Source: Flavobacteriaceae bacterium
GTDB taxonomy: Bacteria; Bacteroidota; Bacteroidia; Flavobacteriales; Flavobacteriaceae
Assembly (NCBI GenBank): GCA_947451475.1
Contig: CANFZC010000004.1
Coordinates: 1-64,000 of the forward strand
DNA length: 64,000 nt
Direction of reading: 5' to 3'
Part shown: positions 10,093-18,141 of the stretch, piece after piece
Numbering within the stretch: position 1 is the first letter of the stretch
How the letters are laid out: every line of letters starts with the position of its first letter
The notes under the pieces: generated by a model
Told to the model about the DNA's origin: nothing
The model's database searches: none
What the model saw: only the letters and a program-made list of their open reading frames with translations
Made by a program: the position numbers and the translations under genes

Positions 10093-11081
10093 TATATTGT
10101 TTCTAAAATTGTTCTTGGTTTGAATTCCCTTGCAACATCGGCTATTGCTTTTATATGTTCTGGAGTTGTACCACAGCACCCTCCTATAATATTAACTAAA
10201 TTGTCTTGTAAATATTCCTTAATCAATGCTTGCATTTCCAAAGGGGTTTGATCGTATTGACCGAAAGCATTTGGCAAACCTGCATTTGGATGTGCCGAAA
10301 TATTCAATTGAGTATTCAGTGCCAATCGCTTTAAATAGGGTTTTAATTGATCTGCACCTAGGGCACAATTAAACCCTATACTTAAAAGAGGTATGTGTGC
10401 TATTGAAATTAAAAAAGCTTCAACTGTTTGGCCTGATAGCGTTCTTCCTGAGGCGTCGGTAATTGTTCCAGAAACCATTACTGGAATCTCAATATTGCGT
10501 TCTTCTTTTACTTCTTCAATTGCAAATAAGGCTGCTTTAGCATTAAGGGTATCAAAGATAGTTTCAACTAAAAGCACATCCACACCGCCGTCTATTAAAG
10601 CTTCCACTTGTTGTTTATAGGCAATCCGCAAATCATCAAAAGTGACCGCACGAAACCCAGGGTCATTCACATCTGGTGACATTGATGCAGTTCGATTGGT
10701 AGGACCTATAGAGCCCGCAACAAATCGTGGTCGATCTGTGAACTCATCTGCCACCTCTCTTGCGATTTTGGCTGATTCGAAGTTTAATTCGTAGACTAAA
10801 TCTTCTAGATAATAGTCTGACATTCCAATAGTAGTTCCTGAAAATGTATTGGTTTCTACAATATCAGCACCCGCTTGAAAATACAAACGATGCACTGCTT
10901 TCACAGCTTGAGGTTGTGTTATAGAAAGCAAATCGTTATTTCCTTTTAATGGGTGTGGAAAATCTTTAAACCGTTCACCCCGAAAATCTTCTTCAGAGAA
11001 ATTATTTCTTTGAAGCATAGTACCCATAGCACCATCTAAGACTAGAATTCTTTCTTTGATGGCTTCTTTAATTTTTGACAT
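10092..11081 (-). CDS. metH: methionine synthase, N-terminal homocysteine-binding part
   Basis: [27 protein letters not shown] zinc/homocysteine motifs. Confidence 0.92.
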   Translation of the reverse strand: MSKIKEAIKERILVLDGAMGTMLQRNNFSEEDFRGERFKDFPHPLKGNNDLLSITQPQAVKAVHRLYFQAGADIVETNTFSGTTIGMSDYYLEDLVYELNFESAKIAREVADEFTDRPRFVAGSIGPTNRTASMSPDVNDPGFRAVTFDDLRIAYKQQVEALIDGGVDVLLVETIFDTLNAKAALFAIEEVKEERNIEIPVMVSGTITDASGRTLSGQTVEAFLISIAHIPLLSIGFNCALGADQLKPYLKRLALNTQLNISAHPNAGLPNAFGQYDQTPLEMQALIKEYLQDNLVNIIGGCCGTTPEHIKAIADVAREFKPRTILETI

Positions 11082-11127
11082 TTATTCTTCTTTACTAAAA
11101 TTGATAAATAGTAACCTGAGTTGAAAC

Positions 11128-11160
11128 AAAAAAATGCAGTTTAAAAAGCTTAAACATGCA
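11128..11160 (-). terminator. intrinsic terminator of the SAM-I riboswitch expression platform
   Basis: RNA sense TGCATGTTTAA-GCTTT-TTAAACTGCA-TTTTTTT, upstream of metH. Confidence 0.8.
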
Positions 11161-11240
11161 GGGCACTAGTACCAATTGCTTCGCTCAGGAGCTCCTAAAA
11201 TATAGTATGTGTTATCTGGAAAGTGAGAAGAATTCTCTGG

Positions 11241-11341
11241 GTTATCTGTTCTCAATTCAATGAGATAGAATGTAGCACCTTCTTTTGGCAAAGGGTTGCT
11301 AAGCTTTCAACGGGTCTATTCCCTCCAGCTTTCGTGATAAC
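11241..11341 (-). ncRNA. SAM-I (S-box) riboswitch aptamer
   Basis: RNA sense: GTTATC(P1)ACGAAAGCTGGAGGGAATAGACCCGTTGAAAGCTTAGCAACCCTTTGCCAAAAGAAGGTGCTACATTCTATCTCATTGAATTGAGAACAGATAAC(P1'); has S-box core GAGGGA..GAAAGC..GCAACC..GGTGCTA, P4 hairpin and 6-bp P1; upstream of metH. Confidence 0.93.
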
Positions 11342-11458
11342 AAACAATACGATTATGAACGGTACAAAGTAAGAACATAGAAATGGGATTTGCAAGCAAA
11401 TTAAAAAAATAAAAACCTACAACGATGTAGTTGCGATTTAAAAAAAAACAAAGATTAA

Positions 11459-11488
11459 TTTGGAATTAAAATTGATTTCATACATTTG
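11459..11488 (+). promoter_or_regulatory. Bacteroidetes-type promoter of metK (TTTG-N18-TACATTTG)
   Basis: Exact TAnnTTTG -7 element (11481-11488) and TTTG -33 element (11459-11462) with 18-nt spacer. Confidence 0.7.
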
Positions 11489-11498
11489 CACACGAAAA

Positions 11499-11550
11499 TA
11501 GGAGGAAAAATTTGAACTGATTGCAACCTCGTTAAAAAATGCTAAAGCAG
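11499..11550 (+). ncRNA. SAM-II-like riboswitch aptamer
   Basis: AGGAGGAAAAATTTGAACTGATTGCAACCTCGTTAAAAAATGCTAAAGCAG matches SAM-II pattern P1(GAGG)-AUUUGA-UUGCA-P1'(CCUC)-GUUAAA-GCUAAAGC; immediately upstream of metK. Confidence 0.85.
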
Positions 11551-11617
11551 AAACTCTCCTTTAGCATCCCCTGCAATCTTCTTTTTCAATATAATAATAT
11601 TAAACTAAATTATAGTT

Positions 11618-12868
11618 ATGGCTTATTTATTTACGTCGGAGTCAGTGAGTGAAGGACATCCAGACAAGGTGGCAGACCAAATTAGTGATGCATTAATCGA
11701 CAACTTTTTGGCATTTGATGCCGAGTCAAAAGTAGCTTGTGAAACTTTGGTTACGACAGGTCAAGTGATATTGGCTGGAGAAGTTAAATCAAGTACTTAT
11801 CTTGATGTCCAACAAATTGCAAGAGAAGTTATTCGTAAAATCGGATATACTAAAAGCGAATATATGTTTGAAGCCGATTCTTGTGGTGTATTATCTGCAA
11901 TTCACGAACAATCTGCTGATATCAATCAGGGAGTTGACAGAGCGAGCAAAGAAGAGCAAGGAGCTGGAGACCAAGGTATGATGTTTGGCTACGCTACCAA
12001 TGAAACTGAAAACTATATGCCATTGGCATTAGATTTATCACATGCTTTGTTAATCGAATTAGCTAATTTAAGAAGAGAAAATAGTGAAATTAAATATCTT
12101 CGCCCTGATGCAAAATCACAAGTTACTTTAGAGTATTCTGACGATAACAAACCTGTAAGAATTGATGCCATTGTAATTTCAACGCAACATGATGATTTTG
12201 CAGATGAAGCCACTATGCTTGCTAAAATTAAAAGTGACTTAATTTCCATTTTAATCCCTAGAATTAAGGCTAAATATCCTCAATATGCCCATTTCTTTAA
12301 TGACAATATCACCTACCACATCAATCCAACAGGTAAATTTGTAATTGGTGGACCTCATGGAGATACAGGATTAACTGGGCGAAAAATTATTGTAGATACT
12401 TATGGTGGAAAAGGCGCTCACGGTGGTGGTGCGTTCTCCGGAAAAGATCCATCTAAAGTTGACCGTTCTGCTGCTTATGCTACACGTCACATTGCTAAAA
12501 ACCTAGTAGCTGCAGGTTTGTGCGACGAAATATTAGTTCAAGTTTCTTACGCCATTGGAGTTGCTAAACCAACATCCATAAATGTTAATACCTATGGAAC
12601 TTCAAAAATAAACATGACAGATGGAGAAATTAGTAAAGTTGTGGAAGGTATTTTTGATATGCGACCTTACTTTATAGAGCAACGTTTAAAATTAAGAAAC
12701 CCAATTTACAGCGAAACTGCTGCTTATGGGCATATGGGAAGAACTCCTCAAACGGTTAACAAAACGTTCCAGTTACCAAATGGACAACCTAAAACAGTTA
12801 CGGTAGAATTATTTACTTGGGAGAAACTAGACTTCGTAGATAAAGTCAAAGCTGCTTTTGGATTGTAA
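11618..12868 (+). CDS. metK: S-adenosylmethionine synthetase
   Basis: [49 protein letters not shown] motifs. Confidence 0.97.
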   Translation: MAYLFTSESVSEGHPDKVADQISDALIDNFLAFDAESKVACETLVTTGQVILAGEVKSSTYLDVQQIAREVIRKIGYTKSEYMFEADSCGVLSAIHEQSADINQGVDRASKEEQGAGDQGMMFGYATNETENYMPLALDLSHALLIELANLRRENSEIKYLRPDAKSQVTLEYSDDNKPVRIDAIVISTQHDDFADEATMLAKIKSDLISILIPRIKAKYPQYAHFFNDNITYHINPTGKFVIGGPHGDTGLTGRKIIVDTYGGKGAHGGGAFSGKDPSKVDRSAAYATRHIAKNLVAAGLCDEILVQVSYAIGVAKPTSINVNTYGTSKINMTDGEISKVVEGIFDMRPYFIEQRLKLRNPIYSETAAYGHMGRTPQTVNKTFQLPNGQPKTVTVELFTWEKLDFVDKVKAAFGL

Positions 12869-12893
12869 TAAATTACTAAATCAATAAATATAG

Positions 12894-12923
12894 AAAAGCC
12901 CCAAATTAATTTTGGGGCTTTTT
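12894..12923. terminator. bidirectional terminator
   Basis: AAAAGCCCCAAA-ttaat-TTTGGGGCTTTT between convergent metK and the TonB-like barrel gene. Confidence 0.9.
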
Positions 12924-12927
12924 ACAT

Positions 12928-15627
12928 TTATAAGTTATACTTCAGACTGAAAAGAATGTAACGCGGTTGAACAAAATATTTTGAGTTTGAAATAGTGTAT
13001 TGATTAAAACTATTATCATTCAGAGATTTTGTATTTAATAAATTTGTTGCTGAAATTTTAAATTCCCATTTACTGTCTTTCTTTTGATAGACTAGGCTAG
13101 ACGAAAGGAAATCATATTCATTGTTTGCCGTTTTATTATTATTATAATAATGGTAAAATTCATATTCCGTAATCCATGCAAAGCTTTTGAGGAAGTAATA
13201 ATCTAGGGTGACAAATGGTTTATCAGTGGTGTACTTAATATGATTATACTCATTTAAGGTATAGGTATATCCTACTTCCAAATTGGGCATGTTCCTAAAA
13301 CTTGTGGAGGCTTTGATGGTGTAGTTTTGAGTAAAACTTTCCGTATCCTTGAACTGCCCTTGTACATTATTATAAAACTTCGACCAATTGATGCTCGCAC
13401 TTAGAGAAGCTTTATAATACTTTAGAAAAGAACGTCCATAGCTTCCCATAGAAGAGAACGATTCGTCAGCAAAATTGGATTTGTAGACTGTAGATACTTG
13501 GTTAGCATCTACAAAATTTACTATAGATTTTATTGCATTTGTGGTTCTAGTATAAGTAGCATTAGCAAAAATGTTTTCAAAGTTGAACATATTGTATTTA
13601 AAATAACGCAAAGAATGTACCTGTGATGCAGCGTTTTCCAAATTACGGTTTCCCTTAAACAAGCTACTATAGTTTGATAACACATATCCCTCTGCTAACC
13701 GATTGATATCCGTAAAATCATTACTTAAAGAAAAATTATAAGTTAATGTTTCTGCTTTTTTAATTTGATATAACACATAAAAATCTGGAAGTAGTTTTGC
13801 AAAATTGGTTTTCACACTAGTTTCCTGTTGTTGATTATTCAAATTGTATTGATGCAAACTAACGCCAGGATTAAAGGTGAATTTTCCACTCAATATTTTA
13901 TAATGCAATCCCACAAAAACATCATTAAAAACATATTTGACCTTATTATTTATGGTTGCATCATTTAAATCATTTTGATCCTCATTATCCAATATTTGAA
14001 ATATATGGGAATTAAAATTTTGATTTGAATACGTATCTCCCAACGTGATATTGATATTACTTTTAGGAGTAACCATGTAATAATAATCAAATTTACTGTC
14101 TATTTTATTAGTTTTAACAAAACGGCTTTGATTGAGATTGGTTCTGCTACTTGGCGTCTGAGGATCATAATCCAGTAGGGTAAAAAATGGCTTGTTCTGA
14201 ATATTGGCATTATAAAAAGGGTCTTCGTTCTGATATAAGTGCTGAACTTCGAAGGCAAAAACATTTTTATCATTTAGCGTATAATACAAGCCTAAATTTT
14301 GATTAAATGTGGTGGGACGTTGCTTTTTGCTTGTGAAAATCGATTCATTGCTTGTTCCTTGTTCATATATATATTGTCTTTCCAAACTACTGAACTCATC
14401 CTGCTTAGAAAGTCTTCCTAAAAAGTCATAATCAAATTGAAAATTAGTATTTGGTTTATAACTAGAACTCAATTTAAACAACCCAAAGTTACTCTTCTGA
14501 CGATCCTCTTCATTACTACTGATTTGGCTGTTGTCTAAAATCCTATTGGTCTGTGATTCTGTCTGGAGCAACGTCTTTGATCCCGAAAAGATCCCAAAAC
14601 CGCTTAATGTCCAAGTTTTTGAAGGATTAAACGAAAAATTTGCGGCTCCAAATTTGGTATCAATATCTTTAGCTCTATTATTTCGAAGCATTGAAATTCC
14701 TAAATCATTTGAAGAAACATTAAAACTACTGCCTCCTTTAGCCATTAATTTTTTGAAGCCACCAGTCATTTTAAAGTAATCCTGAATGGTCAAAGGCAGT
14801 TCCCCAATATTGTTAAAATTAGTGATCACATTAATGCTGTATTTTGGACTGTAATAAAACACTTTTGGGTTTACAATGTACCGATCCATTTTTTTATCAC
14901 TGCCGCCACCACCTGCAGTAATATCACCAAACCAAAAGTTTTTTTTACCATCTTTTAGTTTAATATTCATTGCAACATTATCCTGGTTGTTCTCAACGCC
15001 TTTAAGTATAGAGTTTTCGTTATAATTTCTAAGCACTTGTACTTTATCAATAGCATCTGCAGGTATATTTTTTACCCCCAATTTCGTATCACCGTCAAAA
15101 AAATCTTTCCCTTCTACCATTATCTTAGAAACCTTTTTCCCTTCGACTTCTACTTCACCATCAGCATTTACCTCGACTCCTGGGAGTTTTTTCAAAACGT
15201 CTTCTAACTTTTTTTCTGTTCCAGTTTTAAAAGAATCAGCATTATATACAATAGTGTCACCTTTAATTGAGACCGGCATTTCTCTCACAATTTCCACGCC
15301 TTCTAATTCAATACCTCCGCTTTCCATACTAATGTTTTGCGTTATATTTTCAGATTGTGTGGAAATAATGATTTCTTTATTCTTCATCCCTAGATAACTT
15401 AACTTTACAGTATAGGTACTATTCGCTTTAAGGCTTAATACAAACCTACCTTTATCATTGGTAATGGCATAAGAATCCATGGCTTTAGTACCTTGATTCA
15501 TAGCCATGATATTAGCCATTTCTAATGGTTCTTTCTCGGTATTCTGAATAATCCCTTCAAATTTAATACTCTGTGAAAAAGAAATAAAACTGCAAAAAAA
15601 TAATAAGAATTGTAATAGTTGCTTCAT
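12928..15627 (-). CDS. outer membrane beta-barrel protein with carboxypeptidase-regulatory-like N-terminal domain (TonB-dependent-receptor-like)
   Basis: Signal peptide; CarboxypepD_reg-like IKFEGIIQNTEKEPLEMANI; plug-like LEDVLKKLPGVEVNADGEVEVEGKKVSKIMVEGKDFF; barrel C-terminus. Confidence 0.8.
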   Translation of the reverse strand: MKQLLQFLLFFCSFISFSQSIKFEGIIQNTEKEPLEMANIMAMNQGTKAMDSYAITNDKGRFVLSLKANSTYTVKLSYLGMKNKEIIISTQSENITQNISMESGGIELEGVEIVREMPVSIKGDTIVYNADSFKTGTEKKLEDVLKKLPGVEVNADGEVEVEGKKVSKIMVEGKDFFDGDTKLGVKNIPADAIDKVQVLRNYNENSILKGVENNQDNVAMNIKLKDGKKNFWFGDITAGGGGSDKKMDRYIVNPKVFYYSPKYSINVITNFNNIGELPLTIQDYFKMTGGFKKLMAKGGSSFNVSSNDLGISMLRNNRAKDIDTKFGAANFSFNPSKTWTLSGFGIFSGSKTLLQTESQTNRILDNSQISSNEEDRQKSNFGLFKLSSSYKPNTNFQFDYDFLGRLSKQDEFSSLERQYIYEQGTSNESIFTSKKQRPTTFNQNLGLYYTLNDKNVFAFEVQHLYQNEDPFYNANIQNKPFFTLLDYDPQTPSSRTNLNQSRFVKTNKIDSKFDYYYMVTPKSNINITLGDTYSNQNFNSHIFQILDNEDQNDLNDATINNKVKYVFNDVFVGLHYKILSGKFTFNPGVSLHQYNLNNQQQETSVKTNFAKLLPDFYVLYQIKKAETLTYNFSLSNDFTDINRLAEGYVLSNYSSLFKGNRNLENAASQVHSLRYFKYNMFNFENIFANATYTRTTNAIKSIVNFVDANQVSTVYKSNFADESFSSMGSYGRSFLKYYKASLSASINWSKFYNNVQGQFKDTESFTQNYTIKASTSFRNMPNLEVGYTYTLNEYNHIKYTTDKPFVTLDYYFLKSFAWITEYEFYHYYNNNKTANNEYDFLSSSLVYQKKDSKWEFKISATNLLNTKSLNDNSFNQYTISNSKYFVQPRYILFSLKYNL

Positions 15628-15648
15628 GTTTATTAAGTGCTGTAGCAT

Positions 15649-16560
15649 TTAGTTACCCATTCTCATTTGCATTCGGTTACCACCTTGACCTGGCCCATCA
15701 TACATTTGACGCATTTCTTCCATTTTTTTCACAACCGTTTCATCGTATTTCTTCTGAGACACAACATCTCCATTGGTCGAAGCTTTTATCGTTACTTTCT
15801 CTTTTGGATTAAGGACTACTTTTGAACATAATATTATTGTTTTCCCATCATTAACTTCTAAAATTAAACCGGGCAATCCCCAATAATTATCAGGCCCTTG
15901 ATTAACTGGAATTTCAGGAGTATACCACGCGGTTACCGTAATTTCTTTCGGGATTTCGAAATCATCCATGAAATTGGTTTTTTTATTTTTATCCTCCGTT
16001 TTTGACTCTTCTTTTTTTTCCTCTTTATCCTTTCGTGGTCTATAATTTTTAAAATCAGTTTGACTAACTGGTCGCACAGCAGTTGCTTTAAAACAAGTAT
16101 AACCACCAATAACTTTAGTCTCCGATTCCATCTTCCAACTTAATTTCGGCAATGAATCTTTTACCAAAAATTCTTTACCCATAAATTCTTTATCAACTAT
16201 GTAAGTTTTGTCCTTAACATTTTTGTAGAAGGTACCTCCACCTCCTGAAATTGAATTAAACATCATTCGCATACCACCACGACCTTCATTTCCTCCCGGC
16301 GCATCCAATTTCTGTTCCTCTTTATATATTGAAGCCGCTTTATCAAAATTTAAAATAAATGTTTTTTCAAACATTTTTTTCATTCGCTCTTCAATCATTT
16401 TCTGCATTTCGGGGGTCATCTCTTTATTTCCTTCAAAGCGACTTTTGAAATCAGCAGTGCTAGTTTTTGATTCATAAACCGCCGTTCCTTGAAAATCCTT
16501 TTGTGCAAAAGTGAATAAGGAGGTCATTGCAAATAACAAAGTATAGGTAAGTTTTCTCAT
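15649..16560 (-). CDS. GLPGLI family protein
   Basis: Contains NYWGLPGLILEVNDGKT; signal peptide. Confidence 0.9.
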   Translation of the reverse strand: MRKLTYTLLFAMTSLFTFAQKDFQGTAVYESKTSTADFKSRFEGNKEMTPEMQKMIEERMKKMFEKTFILNFDKAASIYKEEQKLDAPGGNEGRGGMRMMFNSISGGGGTFYKNVKDKTYIVDKEFMGKEFLVKDSLPKLSWKMESETKVIGGYTCFKATAVRPVSQTDFKNYRPRKDKEEKKEESKTEDKNKKTNFMDDFEIPKEITVTAWYTPEIPVNQGPDNYWGLPGLILEVNDGKTIILCSKVVLNPKEKVTIKASTNGDVVSQKKYDETVVKKMEEMRQMYDGPGQGGNRMQMRMGN

Positions 16561-16680
16561 TGTTTTTTTAAATTTTAAAGAACAAAGATGACGATTTGAA
16601 TTAAATAATGATACAAATTTTTGTTAAAATAGTAGTTTAATAACTCTTGGAATTAATACAGTTTACAGTAAATTAGCATT

Positions 16681-17475
16681 ATGATGAAAAACCTTTTTAA
16701 TTTACTACTACTATTTGTTTTTTCTTTGGGGTTCTGTCAAAAACCCAAGCTTAAAACGATTATGATAGATACTGCGCAACTTGAAAATAAAATCTATTCA
16801 GGTTTCGACGGACTCGGCAATAACTACTATATTAAGGACAATGTTTTTATAAAACAGGACGCAAAACAAAAATGGGAATACAAAAACGTTGCATTGGGTA
16901 AAATAACCTCTGTTGATTTTATTAATCCATTGCAAATTGTTGTTTTTTATGAAAACTTCAATACCATAGTCACTCTTGACAGCCAATTGAATGAAATTCA
17001 AAAATTAAATCTTTTTGACATTGATAATTCCATATTTGCATCCAAAATTGGAATGGCTTCTCAAAATCAATTTTGGATTTACAATGCACTAACACAACAA
17101 ATCATGTTGTTCAACCATAAAAATAACACTTTCAAAAACATTGGAAATCCCATTCAAGAAGGCATAAAATATACCCAATCTGATTTTAATTATTTCTATT
17201 GGGTTGATGAAAACAATAACTGGTATTCTACTGATATTTTTGGCAAAGTAACTTTGTTGGCTAACATTCCACCTTGGGAAAATATCCAGTTAATAGATTC
17301 AGATCGCCTCTTGTTCTCACACGACAGTGTTCTTTACTGCCTGAATAACAAAACAAAAGTCATCTTCGAAATAGAAATTGTTGAGAAATCGTTTCAGAAT
17401 TTTTATTACAAAGACCAAATTTTAGCTATTTTTACCAACCAACAAATTAAGAATCTTAAATTAAAATTACCATAA
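16681..17475 (+). CDS. conserved hypothetical secreted protein
   Basis: ORF with signal peptide, ends at the start of the downstream kinase (overlap at 17475). Confidence 0.6.
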   Translation: MMKNLFNLLLLFVFSLGFCQKPKLKTIMIDTAQLENKIYSGFDGLGNNYYIKDNVFIKQDAKQKWEYKNVALGKITSVDFINPLQIVVFYENFNTIVTLDSQLNEIQKLNLFDIDNSIFASKIGMASQNQFWIYNALTQQIMLFNHKNNTFKNIGNPIQEGIKYTQSDFNYFYWVDENNNWYSTDIFGKVTLLANIPPWENIQLIDSDRLLFSHDSVLYCLNNKTKVIFEIEIVEKSFQNFYYKDQILAIFTNQQIKNLKLKLP

Positions 17476-18089
17476 TGCACATAGCGGTAGCAGGAAACAT
17501 CGGAGCAGGAAAGACAACGTTAACACGATTTTTAGCCAAACATTTCAAATGGGAACCTCACTTTGAAGACGTAGTAGACAACCCTTATCTAGATGATTTT
17601 TACCATCAAATGGAACGCTGGTCATTCAACCTTCAGATTTACTTCTTAAACTCTCGTTTTCGTCAAGTTTTACAAATTAGAGAAAGTGGCAAAAACATTA
17701 TTCAAGATCGAACGATATATGAAGATGCTCACATCTTTGCGCCCAACTTACACGCTATGGGATTAATGACTAATCGTGATTTTCAAAACTACACTTCTCT
17801 TTTTGAATTAATGGAAGGATTAGTTGGTGCTCCTGATTTGTTAATCTATTTACGTAGTTCAATACCTAACTTAGTGTCGCAAATTCATAAACGTGGACGC
17901 GATTATGAAAACACCATCTCGATAGACTATCTAAGCCGATTAAATGAGCGCTATGAGGCTTGGATTACTACTTACGACAAAGGAAAATTATTAATTATAG
18001 ACGTGGACAATATTGATTTCGTTAATAATCCGGAAGATTTAGGTATGATAATCAATCGAATCGATGCCGAATTGAATGGATTGTTTTAG
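17475..18089 (+). CDS. deoxynucleoside kinase
   Basis: P-loop GNIGAGKTTL; QDRTIYEDAHIFA; dNK-family LRSSIPNLVSQIHKRGRDYE. Confidence 0.92.
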   Translation: MHIAVAGNIGAGKTTLTRFLAKHFKWEPHFEDVVDNPYLDDFYHQMERWSFNLQIYFLNSRFRQVLQIRESGKNIIQDRTIYEDAHIFAPNLHAMGLMTNRDFQNYTSLFELMEGLVGAPDLLIYLRSSIPNLVSQIHKRGRDYENTISIDYLSRLNERYEAWITTYDKGKLLIIDVDNIDFVNNPEDLGMIINRIDAELNGLF

Positions 18090-18093
18090 AAAT

Positions 18094-18141
18094 ATACGTT
18101 ATAAAAAAGCCCCGCAATAGCGGGGCTTTTTTATAACGTAT
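18094..18141. terminator. bidirectional terminator, 22-bp perfect inverted repeat
   Basis: ATACGTTATAAAAAAGCCCCGC-AATA-GCGGGGCTTTTTTATAACGTAT; 3' arm includes the last codons of the beta-mannosidase. Confidence 0.92.
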
